A DNA stretch of 55,559 bases from Parachlamydiales bacterium. Its GTDB lineage: Bacteria; Chlamydiota; Chlamydiia; Chlamydiales; Rhabdochlamydiaceae. A program made the translations under genes and the position numbers. Below, piece after piece: positions 8,555 through 17,150 of this stretch; the first letter of the stretch is position 1; every line of letters begins with the position of its first letter. A model generated the notes under the pieces. The model was given only the letters and a program-made list of their open reading frames with translations, had not been told where the DNA came from and searched no databases. Location: contig CANJJB010000004.1 of the NCBI GenBank assembly GCA_947474635.1, forward strand, positions 1 to 55,559, given 5' to 3'.

Positions 8555-9607
8555 CTATTTTTTTAAGCCATTAGAAAACTGCTTAAATAGCGCATCTGCC
8601 TGTAGATCTTTCATACAGGCGCCTGTTTTACAGGTGCGCAAAATAGGACAACGCTGGATAAACTTCTCATTGTAGGGACACGCACCTTGAATGTGCGCGT
8701 GCTGAGAACCTAGTGGCTTATAGACAGAAGAAGCAGAAGGCCCAAAAATACTAAACGAAGGAGTAGTAGTTGTTCCACAAAGATGAAGCGCTGCAGAATC
8801 CATCGCAATCACAGAGTCCATGCGGCGCATGATTCCTTGCCAAAGAGCAAAACTTAAATTTCCTAATATGCAACTTGTTTCAGGAAAAAGCTGAGTCAAG
8901 CTCTCTGCTTGCTCTTTTTCTTTAGTACTTCCCCACACGAAAAAAAAGTAAGGCTTGTAGGCATGATCTATTTTCTGCAAAAACTTGATAAGCGTCTCAG
9001 GACTCAGTTGCTTATTCTCCCACTTAGAGCCAAAAGCTACCATGATGTTCATGTTATGATCAAAGTTAAAGCGTGAGAGCTCCTTCTCTTCTTTCGGTGA
9101 TAAGCGGAGGTTAATACCTTGAGAAGTAAAACTTCCTGAGTCCTGAAAATAGTTTTGTACCAAAAAGAGATAACGCTTTTGGACGTTTACACTCTCTGAA
9201 ACGTTAAAGCGATGGTTCGTGACTAAAAGGTTGAGCTTTTCAGGAACAGAGCGCCATCCAAAACCTATTTTGGCAGATCCTGTGGCAAAGCTTGTGATGA
9301 GAGCTGATTTAGCATTGCCCTGCAAATCAAAAATAGCATCGTAAGAAAAGGCTCTAAGCTTGCGTCTAAAAGCAAAAAGCTCTTTGAAAGTAGAAGGCAG
9401 GTACCAGTTTTTGCGCAGGCGGTAACTATCGATTGTAAAAACATGCCTGACAAAAGGATGGGCAGTTAAGAGATCCTCATAACGCTTTTCTAAAGCCCAA
9501 TCAATTGTGCATCCCGGAAACTTTTCACGGAGATACTCAATGACGGGAAAGGACTGAATGATATCGCCAATAGCTGATGTTTTAATGATTAAAAAATGTT
9601 TTGACAT
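8555..9607 (-). CDS. LPS heptosyltransferase-type glycosyltransferase (GT9)
   Basis: 350 residues, the usual size for the family. The start MSKHFLIIKTSAIGDIIQSFPVI carries the conserved GDxxxxxP loop of GT9 heptosyltransferases. VAFGSKWENKQLSPE and later IAMDSAALHLCGTTTTPSFSIFGPS match the ADP-heptose-binding half, with the typical AxDSxxxHL..A/G..P..FGP pattern. The family adds heptose to lipid A-Kdo at the inner membrane during core synthesis. Heptosyltransferase I (WaaC-like) is the closest guess, but I cannot separate it from other GT9 enzymes. The cysteine-rich tail (CPYNEKFIQRCPILRTCKTGAC) is common in this family. Convergent with the inverse autotransporter, 16 bp apart. Confidence 0.85.
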   Translation of the reverse strand: MSKHFLIIKTSAIGDIIQSFPVIEYLREKFPGCTIDWALEKRYEDLLTAHPFVRHVFTIDSYRLRKNWYLPSTFKELFAFRRKLRAFSYDAIFDLQGNAKSALITSFATGSAKIGFGWRSVPEKLNLLVTNHRFNVSESVNVQKRYLFLVQNYFQDSGSFTSQGINLRLSPKEEKELSRFNFDHNMNIMVAFGSKWENKQLSPETLIKFLQKIDHAYKPYFFFVWGSTKEKEQAESLTQLFPETSCILGNLSFALWQGIMRRMDSVIAMDSAALHLCGTTTTPSFSIFGPSASSVYKPLGSQHAHIQGACPYNEKFIQRCPILRTCKTGACMKDLQADALFKQFSNGLKK

Positions 9608-9655
9608 TGTGGTAATGATACCATATCATCCCAAATATCTGAAAGAGGAGAACCT

Positions 9656-10948
9656 ATGGCGCTGACTACGAAACATCCTAAAGAAATGTATAGCCTGGCC
9701 TTGATTGAGATGTGCCAGAGGTTTGCCTTTTGGGGCATCGGCAATCTATTAGTGATTTATTTAGTTCAGTTTTATCAGTTCTCCGATGTGAAGGCAACCC
9801 ACCTGTATGGAATATTTTCAGGGGTAGCCTTTATCTTGCCTCTCATAGGGGGATATATCGCAGATAGAACAAGCTATAAAGGAGCTGTGATACTGGGATC
9901 TTTAACAACCGCTGCCGGCTGCTTTTTTATCACCTTTGGGGTCATTCACTTTTTATATTTAGCCCTTGCTTTAGCAGCTATTGGAGCAAGCTTATTTACA
10001 CCTAGTATCTACACCCTATTAGGCTCTCTATATAAGGATAAGCATCACCTGAGAGAGGGAGGCTTTTCTCTTTATTATGCAGCAGTTAACCTTGGCGTGT
10101 TTGTAGCAACTTTTACATTGGGAGCAATAGGACAAGCAGGTCACTGGACACTTGCCTTTATGATTGCAGGTTTAGTGCAACTAGGAGGCCTTGTGCTCTT
10201 TTTACAAATGATGAAAGGAAAAGCTTTTGCAAGTTTGCACGGTGCAAAACACCTACTTCAATTTGAAAGCACTCCTACGCCTCTTAAAAAATCTGAAAAA
10301 GATCGCATTGTGGTGATTGTTACGCTCGCCCTTTTTTCTATATTATTTTGGATGGCGTATAACCAAGGGTGGTCTTCACTCAGCCTTTTTGCTCTGCGCT
10401 ACACAGACCCTACGATCGGTGGTATTACAATGCCGACATCTTTCTTCCTTTCTTTAGAAAGCTTGTATCTTATCGTGCTTGCCTATCCCCTATCTTGGCT
10501 TTATATATGGCTTGCAAAACGAAGACTCGATCCCTCTCCTCCCTTAAAGACAGCTTTTAGCTTGGTAGCAATTGGAATATGCTTCTTTATCATGATGGTG
10601 GGAGCAAAAGGCGTACCGGAAGGTGCAACTTCTGCCTCTCTTAGCCCTTTCTATTTAGTCTATGCTTATGGATTTATGGCTGTTGCTGAGATGCTCTTAG
10701 CGCCGATTGGACTCTCTCTTGTAACGCACCTTTCTCCCCGCAGATACACAGCGTTTCTAGTAGGCGTATGGTATGTCTGTATTGGTGTTGCGTTCTACGC
10801 TGGAGGCATGATTGCAGGGCTGATTGCAACGATGAAACACATATCACAGTTCTTTGAGATATTTGTGATTGCCTCTTTTATTCCTGCACTACTACTTTTT
10901 TTCTTGGTCAAAAAACTCAACAAGATGCGACATGTCGACAAGCTTTAA
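9656..10948 (+). CDS. POT/PTR family proton-coupled oligopeptide transporter
   Basis: 430 residues with about 12 hydrophobic segments. The N-terminal IEMCQRFAFWGIGN corresponds to the ExxERFxYYG motif of POT transporters, and GGYIADRTSYKGAVILGS to the PTR2 signature loop. The family imports di- and tripeptides with protons across the inner membrane, a common nutrient strategy of intracellular bacteria. Unusually the second acidic residue of ExxER is Gln here, which may alter proton coupling. The start is set by a good Shine-Dalgarno (AAAGAGGAGA, five bases upstream). The last 57 bases overlap the convergent pseudouridine synthase gene. Confidence 0.88.
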   Translation: MALTTKHPKEMYSLALIEMCQRFAFWGIGNLLVIYLVQFYQFSDVKATHLYGIFSGVAFILPLIGGYIADRTSYKGAVILGSLTTAAGCFFITFGVIHFLYLALALAAIGASLFTPSIYTLLGSLYKDKHHLREGGFSLYYAAVNLGVFVATFTLGAIGQAGHWTLAFMIAGLVQLGGLVLFLQMMKGKAFASLHGAKHLLQFESTPTPLKKSEKDRIVVIVTLALFSILFWMAYNQGWSSLSLFALRYTDPTIGGITMPTSFFLSLESLYLIVLAYPLSWLYIWLAKRRLDPSPPLKTAFSLVAIGICFFIMMVGAKGVPEGATSASLSPFYLVYAYGFMAVAEMLLAPIGLSLVTHLSPRRYTAFLVGVWYVCIGVAFYAGGMIAGLIATMKHISQFFEIFVIASFIPALLLFFLVKKLNKMRHVDKL

Positions 10949-11773
10949 GGCCTCTAAAAAGTCTTGAGGGATAGGTGCTGTAACTTCGATGAGGGCTCCC
11001 GTTTTTGGATGGGGAAAAGATATCTTGCGTGCATGCAAAAGATGGCGCCTCGGCTGAAAAGGCAACTTGAACGTCTTACCATACTGATAATCCCCTAGAA
11101 TCGGATACCCCAGTTCTTTCAAATGAACGCGGATTTGATGCGTTCTTCCTGTAATCGGCTCGCATAATACAAGTGACACCCCCTTATTACTTCCTAAACA
11201 CTTCCATAGCGTGATGGCCTCTTCCCCTTTTTTGGAAGAGCCATAAATGGTTTGCCCTTGGTACTCATGCTGCTTAGAGAGTCTATTATGGATTTTGCCT
11301 TCTTTTTTTCTCATCTCTCCGCCAACGAGTGCTAAGTACTGCTTCTTAACTTTTTTTTCAGAAAAAAGAGTTACCATCTTCTTATAGATCTCTTCTTTTT
11401 TTGCTAAAATAAGAGCGCCCGATGTCTCTTTATCCAACCTATGAACAAGCTTGGCAGAAAAGTTCTTTCCCTCGCAAACAACCCCTGCTGGTTTATCACA
11501 CACTAAGATATCTGCATCTTCGTAGAGAAAAACAAGTGGGGCTCTTTTTTCTTGGGAAACTATTTCAAGCTGAACGATATCCCCCCCCGCTAAAATCCTC
11601 GTAGAGAAAGTCTCAACACGCCCATTGATCCTGCATCCCTTGCTTTCTACTGCACGCTTTAGCCCCTTGACAGATGAGTGCTCCCCACAGTGTTTGCGTA
11701 AAAAAGCAAGCAGCCTCATCCCCGCTTCCTGCGATGAGACCTGCAACCGAAAAGAGAGGGGGCTATTTGTCAT
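10892..11773 (-). CDS. RluA/RluD-type pseudouridine synthase
   Basis: 293 residues. An N-terminal S4-like RNA-binding segment (FLRKHCGEHSSVKGLKRAVESKGCRINGR) precedes the catalytic domain with VHRLDKETSGALILAK, where the Asp is the catalytic residue of this superfamily, and PITGRTHQIRVHLKELGYPILGD. The enzyme isomerises uridine to pseudouridine in rRNA or tRNA. Which RluA-type paralogue it is cannot be decided from the motifs. Its 3' end overlaps the convergent POT gene by 57 bp. Nothing regulatory is evident upstream. Confidence 0.9.
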   Translation of the reverse strand: MTNSPLSFRLQVSSQEAGMRLLAFLRKHCGEHSSVKGLKRAVESKGCRINGRVETFSTRILAGGDIVQLEIVSQEKRAPLVFLYEDADILVCDKPAGVVCEGKNFSAKLVHRLDKETSGALILAKKEEIYKKMVTLFSEKKVKKQYLALVGGEMRKKEGKIHNRLSKQHEYQGQTIYGSSKKGEEAITLWKCLGSNKGVSLVLCEPITGRTHQIRVHLKELGYPILGDYQYGKTFKLPFQPRRHLLHARKISFPHPKTGALIEVTAPIPQDFLEALKLVDMSHLVEFFDQEKK

Positions 11774-11842
11774 AGGTATCCACTATAGCTAAAAAGGAAT
11801 ATGCAAAAAATAACAAATTTATTTAAAGTTAGGACCTAAATG

Positions 11843-11892
11843 AGTCGCGACTATGCTACCGGCGTTGTAGCCCCCGAGAGCGCTCTCGGGGG
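11843..11892. repeat. Two adjacent GC-rich perfect palindromes at the 3' end of the HigA gene
   Basis: 11843-11852 is a 10-bp perfect palindrome (AGTCGCGACT). 11871-11892 is a 22-bp perfect palindrome made of CCCCCGAGAGC and its complement. Both stand out from AT-rich surroundings. The larger one lies inside the last codons of the HigA-like gene and neither strand has a proper T-run after it, so a simple terminator is not convincing. A REP-like insertion is possible. Confidence 0.55.
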
Positions 11893-12161
11893 TCTTTCGC
11901 TTTAGAAGCCTTTTTTTCTTCCATCCAGAAATCATAGTTGTACTGCAGATTAAGCCATAGCTGAGGAGTTGTATCAAATACCTCCGCTAGAAAAAAAGCA
12001 ATAGAAGGCGTAACGCTTGCTCTCCCAGCTCTAATCTTACATAACGCATTCTGCGCAATGCCTAACCTATCAGCGAGTATCTGCAAATCTGACTGAAGAG
12101 GTTTAATATACAGCTCATCAAGGATTTTTCCTGGGTGTGTTGGTTTTCTTTTCTTTGTCAT
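11856..12161 (-). CDS. HigA-type antitoxin (orphan)
   Basis: 101 residues. THPGKILDELYIKPLQSDLQ followed by LADRLGIAQNALCKIRAGRASVTP is the Xre-like helix-turn-helix of HigA antitoxins, and FDTTPQLWLNLQYNYDFW is the family's conserved tail. HigA binds and neutralises the RNase HigB and represses the operon. Normally higB lies just upstream, but 12162-12313 holds no HigB-like reading frame, so this copy is an orphan. The last residues (DPRERSRGLQRR) are encoded by a GC-rich palindrome and look like an added tail. It may be a relic or act as a stand-alone regulator. Confidence 0.83.
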   Translation of the reverse strand: MTKKRKPTHPGKILDELYIKPLQSDLQILADRLGIAQNALCKIRAGRASVTPSIAFFLAEVFDTTPQLWLNLQYNYDFWMEEKKASKAKDPRERSRGLQRR

Positions 12162-12313
12162 ACAGTTCTTTCATAATCTGGTTGCTTAACTACAGCTTAT
12201 GCGATTTAAGAAATAAAAAAATCTTATATCTAAAAAGTTGGTTGTCTCTATCTACCTAAAACGAAAGAAACATGCGCATATTTTACATAAACATCTAATA
12301 ATAAATGCATTAA

Positions 12314-12383
12314 ATATGACCAATCTAACACACATGTTATTTTAGTCGTGACTAAAATAACATGTGTGTTAGATTGGTCATAT
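12314..12383. repeat. Perfect 34-bp inverted repeat with 2-base loop covering a start codon
   Basis: The left arm 12314-12347 and right arm 12350-12383 are exact reverse complements separated by GT. The right arm ends inside the ATG (12382-12384) of the downstream ATPase gene. In RNA this would be a very stable hairpin burying the initiation region. In DNA it could be an operator, a cruciform, or an element end. There is no T-run, so it is not a terminator. Confidence 0.9.
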
Positions 12384-13590
12384 GAAAAGAGTCTATGAAA
12401 CAGTTCTTAAACAGCACCTTTCCAGCTTCAGACAGATGGTTTTTTTGTCTGGTCCGCGCCAAGTGGGTAAAACGACCCTTAGCTTAGAAGCTTCCTCTGA
12501 AAGCCCGCGACATATCTACTTCAATTGGGATAACGAAGATCATAGAGCCCTTATTATTAAAGGCCCGGCAGCTGTTGCTAAAAGCGCTGAGCTAGAAAAC
12601 ATACATAAAATTCTTCCTATTATTGTCTTTGATGAAATCCACAAATATCGCTATTGGAAGCGCTTTCTTAAAGGTTTTTTTGATACGTATGAGAAAAAGT
12701 GTCGTATTGTTGTAACAGGAAGTGCAAGGCTCAACATCTATAAACGAGGTGGAGATAGCCTTATGGGACGCTATCTGCTCTATCAGCTTCATCCTCTATC
12801 TGTCAGAGAAATCACAGATCCTACTTTTCCCACGCAAGAAATCCAGTCTCCTTGTGAAATAGATCCTGCAGATTATGAAGCTCTTCTTCTCTATAGTGGG
12901 TTCCCAGAACCTTATTTAAATCGATCCAGACGGTTTTTTAATCAGTGGAAAAGGCTACGCACAGAACAGCTTTTTCGAGAAGATTTACGAGATCTCAGCC
13001 ATATCCAAGAAATCAGCCAAATTCAACTCCTTGCAGATATCTTGCAAGAAGAGGCCTCTCACTCTCTTAATTATTCTGCGCTAGCTGCCAAAATTAAAGT
13101 CTCTGCTCCAACACTACAGCGTTGGATAGGGCTCTTAAAAAATCTCTATTTCTGTTTTACAATCCAGCCTTGGACAAAGAATGTCACCAGATCTCTTATC
13201 AAAGAACCAAAAATTTATCTATGGAATTGGGCCTCGATTGAAGACATTGGTGCACGTCATGAAAATCTCATTGCCTCCCACCTCTATAAGGCTGTTCAAT
13301 TTTGGACCGATCTCGGATGGGGAGACTATGGGTTATACTACATTCGTGACAAGGAAAAAAGAGAAGTCGATTTTCTAGTTACAAAAAATAAAAAACCCTG
13401 GTTTCTTGTGGAAGTAAAAACATCGGGACATCAAGGCATTTCCCGTTCGCTTTATCATTTTTGGGAAGTGTTACAAGTTCCCCATGCCTTCCAGGTCTCT
13501 TTTGATCTTCCATATGTTGATTGCGATTGTTTCTCCATCAAAGAACCCGTCATTATTCCCGCAAAAACTTTCTTATCACAGCTTGTATAG
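12382..13590 (+). CDS. AAA+ ATPase of the AAA_14/DUF4143 type
   Basis: 402 residues. VFLSGPRQVGKTTL is the Walker A loop and PIIVFDEIHKYRYWKRFLKG the Walker B region, followed by VVTGSARLNIYKRGGDSLMGRY. This is the order seen in the AAA_14 plus DUF4143 proteins. The C-terminal part has REVDFLV...PWFLVEVKTS, resembling the PD-(D/E)XK core often found there. The exact function of the family is unknown; copies are frequent and sporadic in bacteria and archaea. The only sensible start is ATG 12382, since the Walker A follows about 25 residues later, and this ATG lies in the 34-bp inverted repeat. No Shine-Dalgarno outside the repeat is visible, so translation may be occluded or leaderless. Confidence 0.87.
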   Translation: MKRVYETVLKQHLSSFRQMVFLSGPRQVGKTTLSLEASSESPRHIYFNWDNEDHRALIIKGPAAVAKSAELENIHKILPIIVFDEIHKYRYWKRFLKGFFDTYEKKCRIVVTGSARLNIYKRGGDSLMGRYLLYQLHPLSVREITDPTFPTQEIQSPCEIDPADYEALLLYSGFPEPYLNRSRRFFNQWKRLRTEQLFREDLRDLSHIQEISQIQLLADILQEEASHSLNYSALAAKIKVSAPTLQRWIGLLKNLYFCFTIQPWTKNVTRSLIKEPKIYLWNWASIEDIGARHENLIASHLYKAVQFWTDLGWGDYGLYYIRDKEKREVDFLVTKNKKPWFLVEVKTSGHQGISRSLYHFWEVLQVPHAFQVSFDLPYVDCDCFSIKEPVIIPAKTFLSQLV

Positions 13591-13722
13591 CTTGCGGCTT
13601 TTTTTGCGCATGATTTTTCTTTTTTAATATTTACCAAATCTACTTTTTTTATTTTCGAGATGTTTTTGTCTGCTAAAATTTCAAACTGCTGATTATTAAA
13701 GTGTTAAGCTCGACTAAAAATA

Positions 13723-13783
13723 GATCGATCTTAAAATAGTCATGACCAAAAGAAGATTGATCTCAAAACAGCTATGCCAAAGG
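13723..13783. repeat. Pair of imperfect direct repeats downstream of the ATPase gene
   Basis: 13723-13752 and 13755-13783 match at most positions (GATCGATCTTAAAATAG against GATTGATCTCAAAACAG, then ATGACCAAA against ATGCCAAA). A nearby GACTAAAAATAG at 13712 recalls GACTAAAATAAC in the right arm of the inverted repeat at 12350. The pair may be a footprint of the element that carries the ATPase gene. Confidence 0.45.
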
Positions 13784-13828
13784 TTCTGCTTTAACGGTGG
13801 ACTATCAGGGCCGTTGATAGGTTTTATA

Positions 13829-13856
13829 TAAAAACCTGTCAATGCCACTGACAGGT
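13829..13856 (-). terminator. Rho-independent terminator for the antiporter operon
   Basis: Read on the minus strand, stem ACCTGTCA (13856-13849), a seven-base loop and TGACAGGT (13841-13834) are followed by a run of T (13833-13829). It lies about 17 bp past the stop of the antiporter gene. Confidence 0.8.
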
Positions 13857-13872
13857 CTAAAAAGGCTTGCGA

Positions 13873-15060
13873 TCAGGCATGCTCAATCTTCTTGAGAAGC
13901 TTGAAGAGAAGAGGGTTGATGCAGATAGAAGCAAGAGCGCAGGCTACAATCACATCGTAGCCTTCATCAGAAAATATATGGAGCTTTCTTGCAACTTCTG
14001 CAAGGATGAAAGAAAACTCACCGATTTGGGCAAGGCCGAGTGCAACAGTCAGAGACACCATGATCGGTTTTTTAAAGATCATGGAGATGACAAAGGCAAT
14101 GGTGGGTTTGATGATCAAGATGATCGAGAGCGTTGCAAAAAAAAGGTAGAGATTTTTGCCTACAGCAGAGGGGTTAAATAACATACCCACAGAAATAAAG
14201 AAAATCACGACAAACGCATCTTTTAGGGGCGCTGCTTTATCTGTTACAAGATTGCGCACAGATGTCTGACCCATCACCATCCCTGCAATAAAGGCGCCAA
14301 GCGCAATGGAAGTTCCAAAAAGAAGAGCAGAGCCCACAGCAATGCCAAATGTTAACGCTAGCATGGCAAGTGTGAAAAGCTCATGTGATTGAAACTTACC
14401 AAGACGGTAGAGAATAAAAGCAACTGCCTTTTGTCCTACAGTGAACATGAACATTACGAGGAGTAAAAACTTACAAACCAAGATAGCAATGGTAAGACCT
14501 ATCTCTCGGAAAGAGCTTCCCTCAATTTGGGAAGAATCTGCAAAAACAGGGATCAAAAGTAGAATGATCACCGTGATAAAATCTTCGACAATCGACCAGC
14601 CAACTGATATGTGCCCTGCAGCAGTAGCAAGCAGGTTGTTATCTGTAAGGACGCGCACGAGTACAATTGTACTTGCAAGGCCGATAGAAAGTCCAAAAAG
14701 AGCACTTGAATCAAAAGACCATCCCATCGTATGCAAAAGCGCTGTTGCAGAAGCTCCCGTAAGAAGCATCTGAACAATACCTCCTACAATTGCAATATGC
14801 TTAACGCGGAGTAAATCCCTTAACTTAAAGTGCATCCCCACACCGAACATCATCAGGACAACGCCGATCTCTGCTAGTTGCTCAGCTAGTTGAAAATCTG
14901 CCACAAACCCAGGACAGAAAGGCCCAATGACAAAGCCTGCTGCAAGGTATCCAACAATCGGTGATAAGTGAATTTTATAAGCAAGGTAGCCGAGGAATGC
15001 AGCCGAGGAAAAGGCCATTGCTAGGATCAGCACAATTTTGAGATTGACAAACTCTTCCAT
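13873..15060 (-). CDS. CPA2-family monovalent cation/proton antiporter
   Basis: 395 residues with about 12 hydrophobic segments. HLSPIVGYLAAGFVIGPF, IGVVLMMFGVGMHFKLRDL and LGAFIAGMVMGQT are typical of the KefB/YbaL-type CPA2 transport domain, and GLAQIGEFSFILAE is the conserved late helix. Such proteins exchange Na+ or K+ for protons at the inner membrane. The protein ends soon after the transport domain, so the C-terminal TrkA-N domain of KefB is absent. ATG 15060 is preferred over TTG 15072, though neither has a strong Shine-Dalgarno. It follows pepA by about 30 bp on the same strand and precedes a clear terminator, so it is probably the last gene of ssb-pepA-antiporter. Confidence 0.85.
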   Translation of the reverse strand: MEEFVNLKIVLILAMAFSSAAFLGYLAYKIHLSPIVGYLAAGFVIGPFCPGFVADFQLAEQLAEIGVVLMMFGVGMHFKLRDLLRVKHIAIVGGIVQMLLTGASATALLHTMGWSFDSSALFGLSIGLASTIVLVRVLTDNNLLATAAGHISVGWSIVEDFITVIILLLIPVFADSSQIEGSSFREIGLTIAILVCKFLLLVMFMFTVGQKAVAFILYRLGKFQSHELFTLAMLALTFGIAVGSALLFGTSIALGAFIAGMVMGQTSVRNLVTDKAAPLKDAFVVIFFISVGMLFNPSAVGKNLYLFFATLSIILIIKPTIAFVISMIFKKPIMVSLTVALGLAQIGEFSFILAEVARKLHIFSDEGYDVIVACALASICINPLLFKLLKKIEHA

Positions 15061-15089
15061 GATACTTCGCAAAGTAAAAGAGAGCAGAA

Positions 15090-16553
15090 TTAATTACTAG
15101 ACAAATACTCGGTCAAAAGACGTACGCCCACACCGGTTGCATTGGTGGGGTGGTAGTCTTTGGCGCTGCTTAAGAAAGCTGTTCCTGCAATATCTAAATG
15201 CGCCCAGGGGACATCTTTAATGAAGTGGAGCAAGAACATAGCACCTGTGATGGAGCTTGCCTTTCTATCTGCGGAATTTCTGATATCGGCAATCTTTGAC
15301 TTGAGGCCTTCTTTGTATTCGGGGTAGACAGGAAGACGCCAGACTCTTTCGTGAGTCGTTTGACCGGCCTCTATGAGGTCTTTAGCTAGCTTATCATCAT
15401 TGGAAAAAAGACCCGAGACTTCCTCTCCCAGGGCAATGATAATACCGCCTGTTAAGGTTGCTAAGTCGATGATGCGTTTAGGAGCGTAGTGTTTTTGAAC
15501 GTATGCAAGAGCATCAGCAAGAACAAGCCTTCCTTCCGCATCGGTATTGGAAATCTCTACAGTTGTACCCTCGTAACTCTTATAGACATCCCCTGGCTTA
15601 TAACTATCAGGACCAATAGAATTTTCTGTGGAGGGGATAACGCCTACGACGTTGACCTTTAGACCCAGGCTAGCAATCGCTTTAATTGTTCCTAAAACAG
15701 CAGCAGCCCCCGACATATCATCTTTCATTGTCTCCATCGAGCCTGTTGGCTTGAGATTAAGGCCTCCTGTATCATAGGTTACGCCTTTACCAACGATGGC
15801 AATCTTATCAGAGGAGCCAGGTTTACCTTTATATTCAACAATGATGAATGCAGGATCTACTTTAGAGCCTTGACTGACGGCCAGAAGAAGCCCTAGTTTT
15901 TCTTTTTCAATGCGTTTTTTATCAAATACGGTTGTTTTAACAGAGGAAAACTCTTTTTCAAGTTGTTTGGCTGTTTTAGAGAGCATCTGAGGCGTAACAT
16001 CATCTGCATTGCCGTTAACAAGGTCTCTTGCAAAATGAACTGCCTCTATGATCTTTTCTCTACGTTTACATGCCGTGAACTCTTCTGCAGATATGCCTAT
16101 CAGAGAAATTTTCTCTAATAAGACAGAAGGATCCTCTTTAGAAGCTTTGAGATAGTCAAAGGCGTAGTTAGCAAGTAACACTCCTTCTAAGCTAGATTCT
16201 GCAGCAGAATGTTTCATATCGGGAAAAGAGAGGTTGAGACTTTTCAGTTTTTTGTTTTTACAAAACTTTGTGACATGTGCGTAAGCTTTGCGCAAGACTT
16301 CTGATGAGCACTCTTTTTCTTTTCCAAGACCGAGCAAAAGAAGTCTATCCTCTTTTTCTTTGGTAGGGTAAAGAGCGCAGATCTCCCCTTCTTTACCTTT
16401 AAAATCCCCACTTTTCAAAGCGTGGGCATAAAAAGACTCGAAAGGATTTTTCTCACCTGCAAGCTTGACTCCCTTTTCTGTTTGCCAGAAAGGAATAACT
16501 ACAAGATCAGCCTCTTTTCTCTTATGAAAATTCTCTACAGATGATAGTTGCAC
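15090..16553 (-). CDS. pepA: Leucyl aminopeptidase (M17, PepA)
   Basis: 487 residues. The M17 signature NTDAEGRLVLADAL is present, as are metal-ligand segments GKGVTYDTGGLNLKP and MKDDMSGAAAV. The enzyme is a cytosolic hexameric metallopeptidase releasing N-terminal residues from peptides, helping recycle peptides imported from the host. The start is GTG at 16553, whose G is also the last base of the ssb stop codon (TAGTG), indicating translational coupling. The ssb-pepA neighbourhood is conserved in Chlamydia. Confidence 0.95.
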   Translation of the reverse strand: MQLSSVENFHKRKEADLVVIPFWQTEKGVKLAGEKNPFESFYAHALKSGDFKGKEGEICALYPTKEKEDRLLLLGLGKEKECSSEVLRKAYAHVTKFCKNKKLKSLNLSFPDMKHSAAESSLEGVLLANYAFDYLKASKEDPSVLLEKISLIGISAEEFTACKRREKIIEAVHFARDLVNGNADDVTPQMLSKTAKQLEKEFSSVKTTVFDKKRIEKEKLGLLLAVSQGSKVDPAFIIVEYKGKPGSSDKIAIVGKGVTYDTGGLNLKPTGSMETMKDDMSGAAAVLGTIKAIASLGLKVNVVGVIPSTENSIGPDSYKPGDVYKSYEGTTVEISNTDAEGRLVLADALAYVQKHYAPKRIIDLATLTGGIIIALGEEVSGLFSNDDKLAKDLIEAGQTTHERVWRLPVYPEYKEGLKSKIADIRNSADRKASSITGAMFLLHFIKDVPWAHLDIAGTAFLSSAKDYHPTNATGVGVRLLTEYLSSN

Positions 16554-16996
16554 TAAAACGGTACCTCATCATCTTCAAAAGAATCTCTTTTCTTCCCTTC
16601 TCCAAAATCTTTAGATGCACCAGCTGCTGCAAACTCTTGAGGAGCGTCATGGTGTTCACGACTATCTGTTCCAGGAGAATCTGGTTTACCGAAAGGACTA
16701 AACATAATGTTGAGCGCAGTTAGGCTCATTGATACTTGAGGACGGGCGTCTCTATCTGTGAAAATCTCTGGTTTATTCATCTCGCCCACAACAACAATAG
16801 GACTTCCTTTTTTGAAATAAGGAATCATCTTGTCAAACTCTTCTCCCCAAACGGAGACTCTCCACCAAATTGTTTCATCTTTGCCGCCTCTTCTCACACG
16901 TGCAGCTACTCGCAATGTTGTTACCTTTTTTCCAGAAGACGTAAAGCGCACTTCTGGGTCTGCTCCCAAATGCCCTGCTATAGTTGTTTGATTCAT
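16553..16996 (-). CDS. ssb: Single-stranded DNA-binding protein
   Basis: 147 residues. The N-terminal OB fold (TIAGHLGADPEVRFTSSGKK, then ETIWWRVSVWG) is followed by a disordered segment and the acidic tail FEDDEVPF, the conserved partner-binding tip of bacterial SSB. It coats single-stranded DNA in replication, repair and recombination. A clear Shine-Dalgarno (AAAGGAGC) lies just upstream of ATG 16996. The stop overlaps the GTG start of pepA by one base. Confidence 0.96.
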   Translation of the reverse strand: MNQTTIAGHLGADPEVRFTSSGKKVTTLRVAARVRRGGKDETIWWRVSVWGEEFDKMIPYFKKGSPIVVVGEMNKPEIFTDRDARPQVSMSLTALNIMFSPFGKPDSPGTDSREHHDAPQEFAAAGASKDFGEGKKRDSFEDDEVPF

Positions 16997-17150
16997 AAAA
17001 GCTCCTTTGAACTAATTGATCTCAACATATAAACTTGCTCAAATCATTGCAACAAAATTGTGAACTTAAGGAATGTCCGCCGCAGGAAATAAATCCGCAT
17101 GACATTTGAGGCCCCTCTCTGATTTTTTATAGACCGTATCTGACTGTTCG

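Noticed and set aside
11871-11892. 22-bp palindrome as a terminator
   Set aside because: No proper T-run follows on either strand and it lies within coding sequence.
12162-12313. A higB toxin gene upstream of the HigA-like gene
   Set aside because: No reading frame with HigB-like features or adequate length is present on the relevant strand.
13867-14181. Plus-strand 104-residue frame
   Set aside because: Antisense of the antiporter C-terminus, which has strong family motifs.
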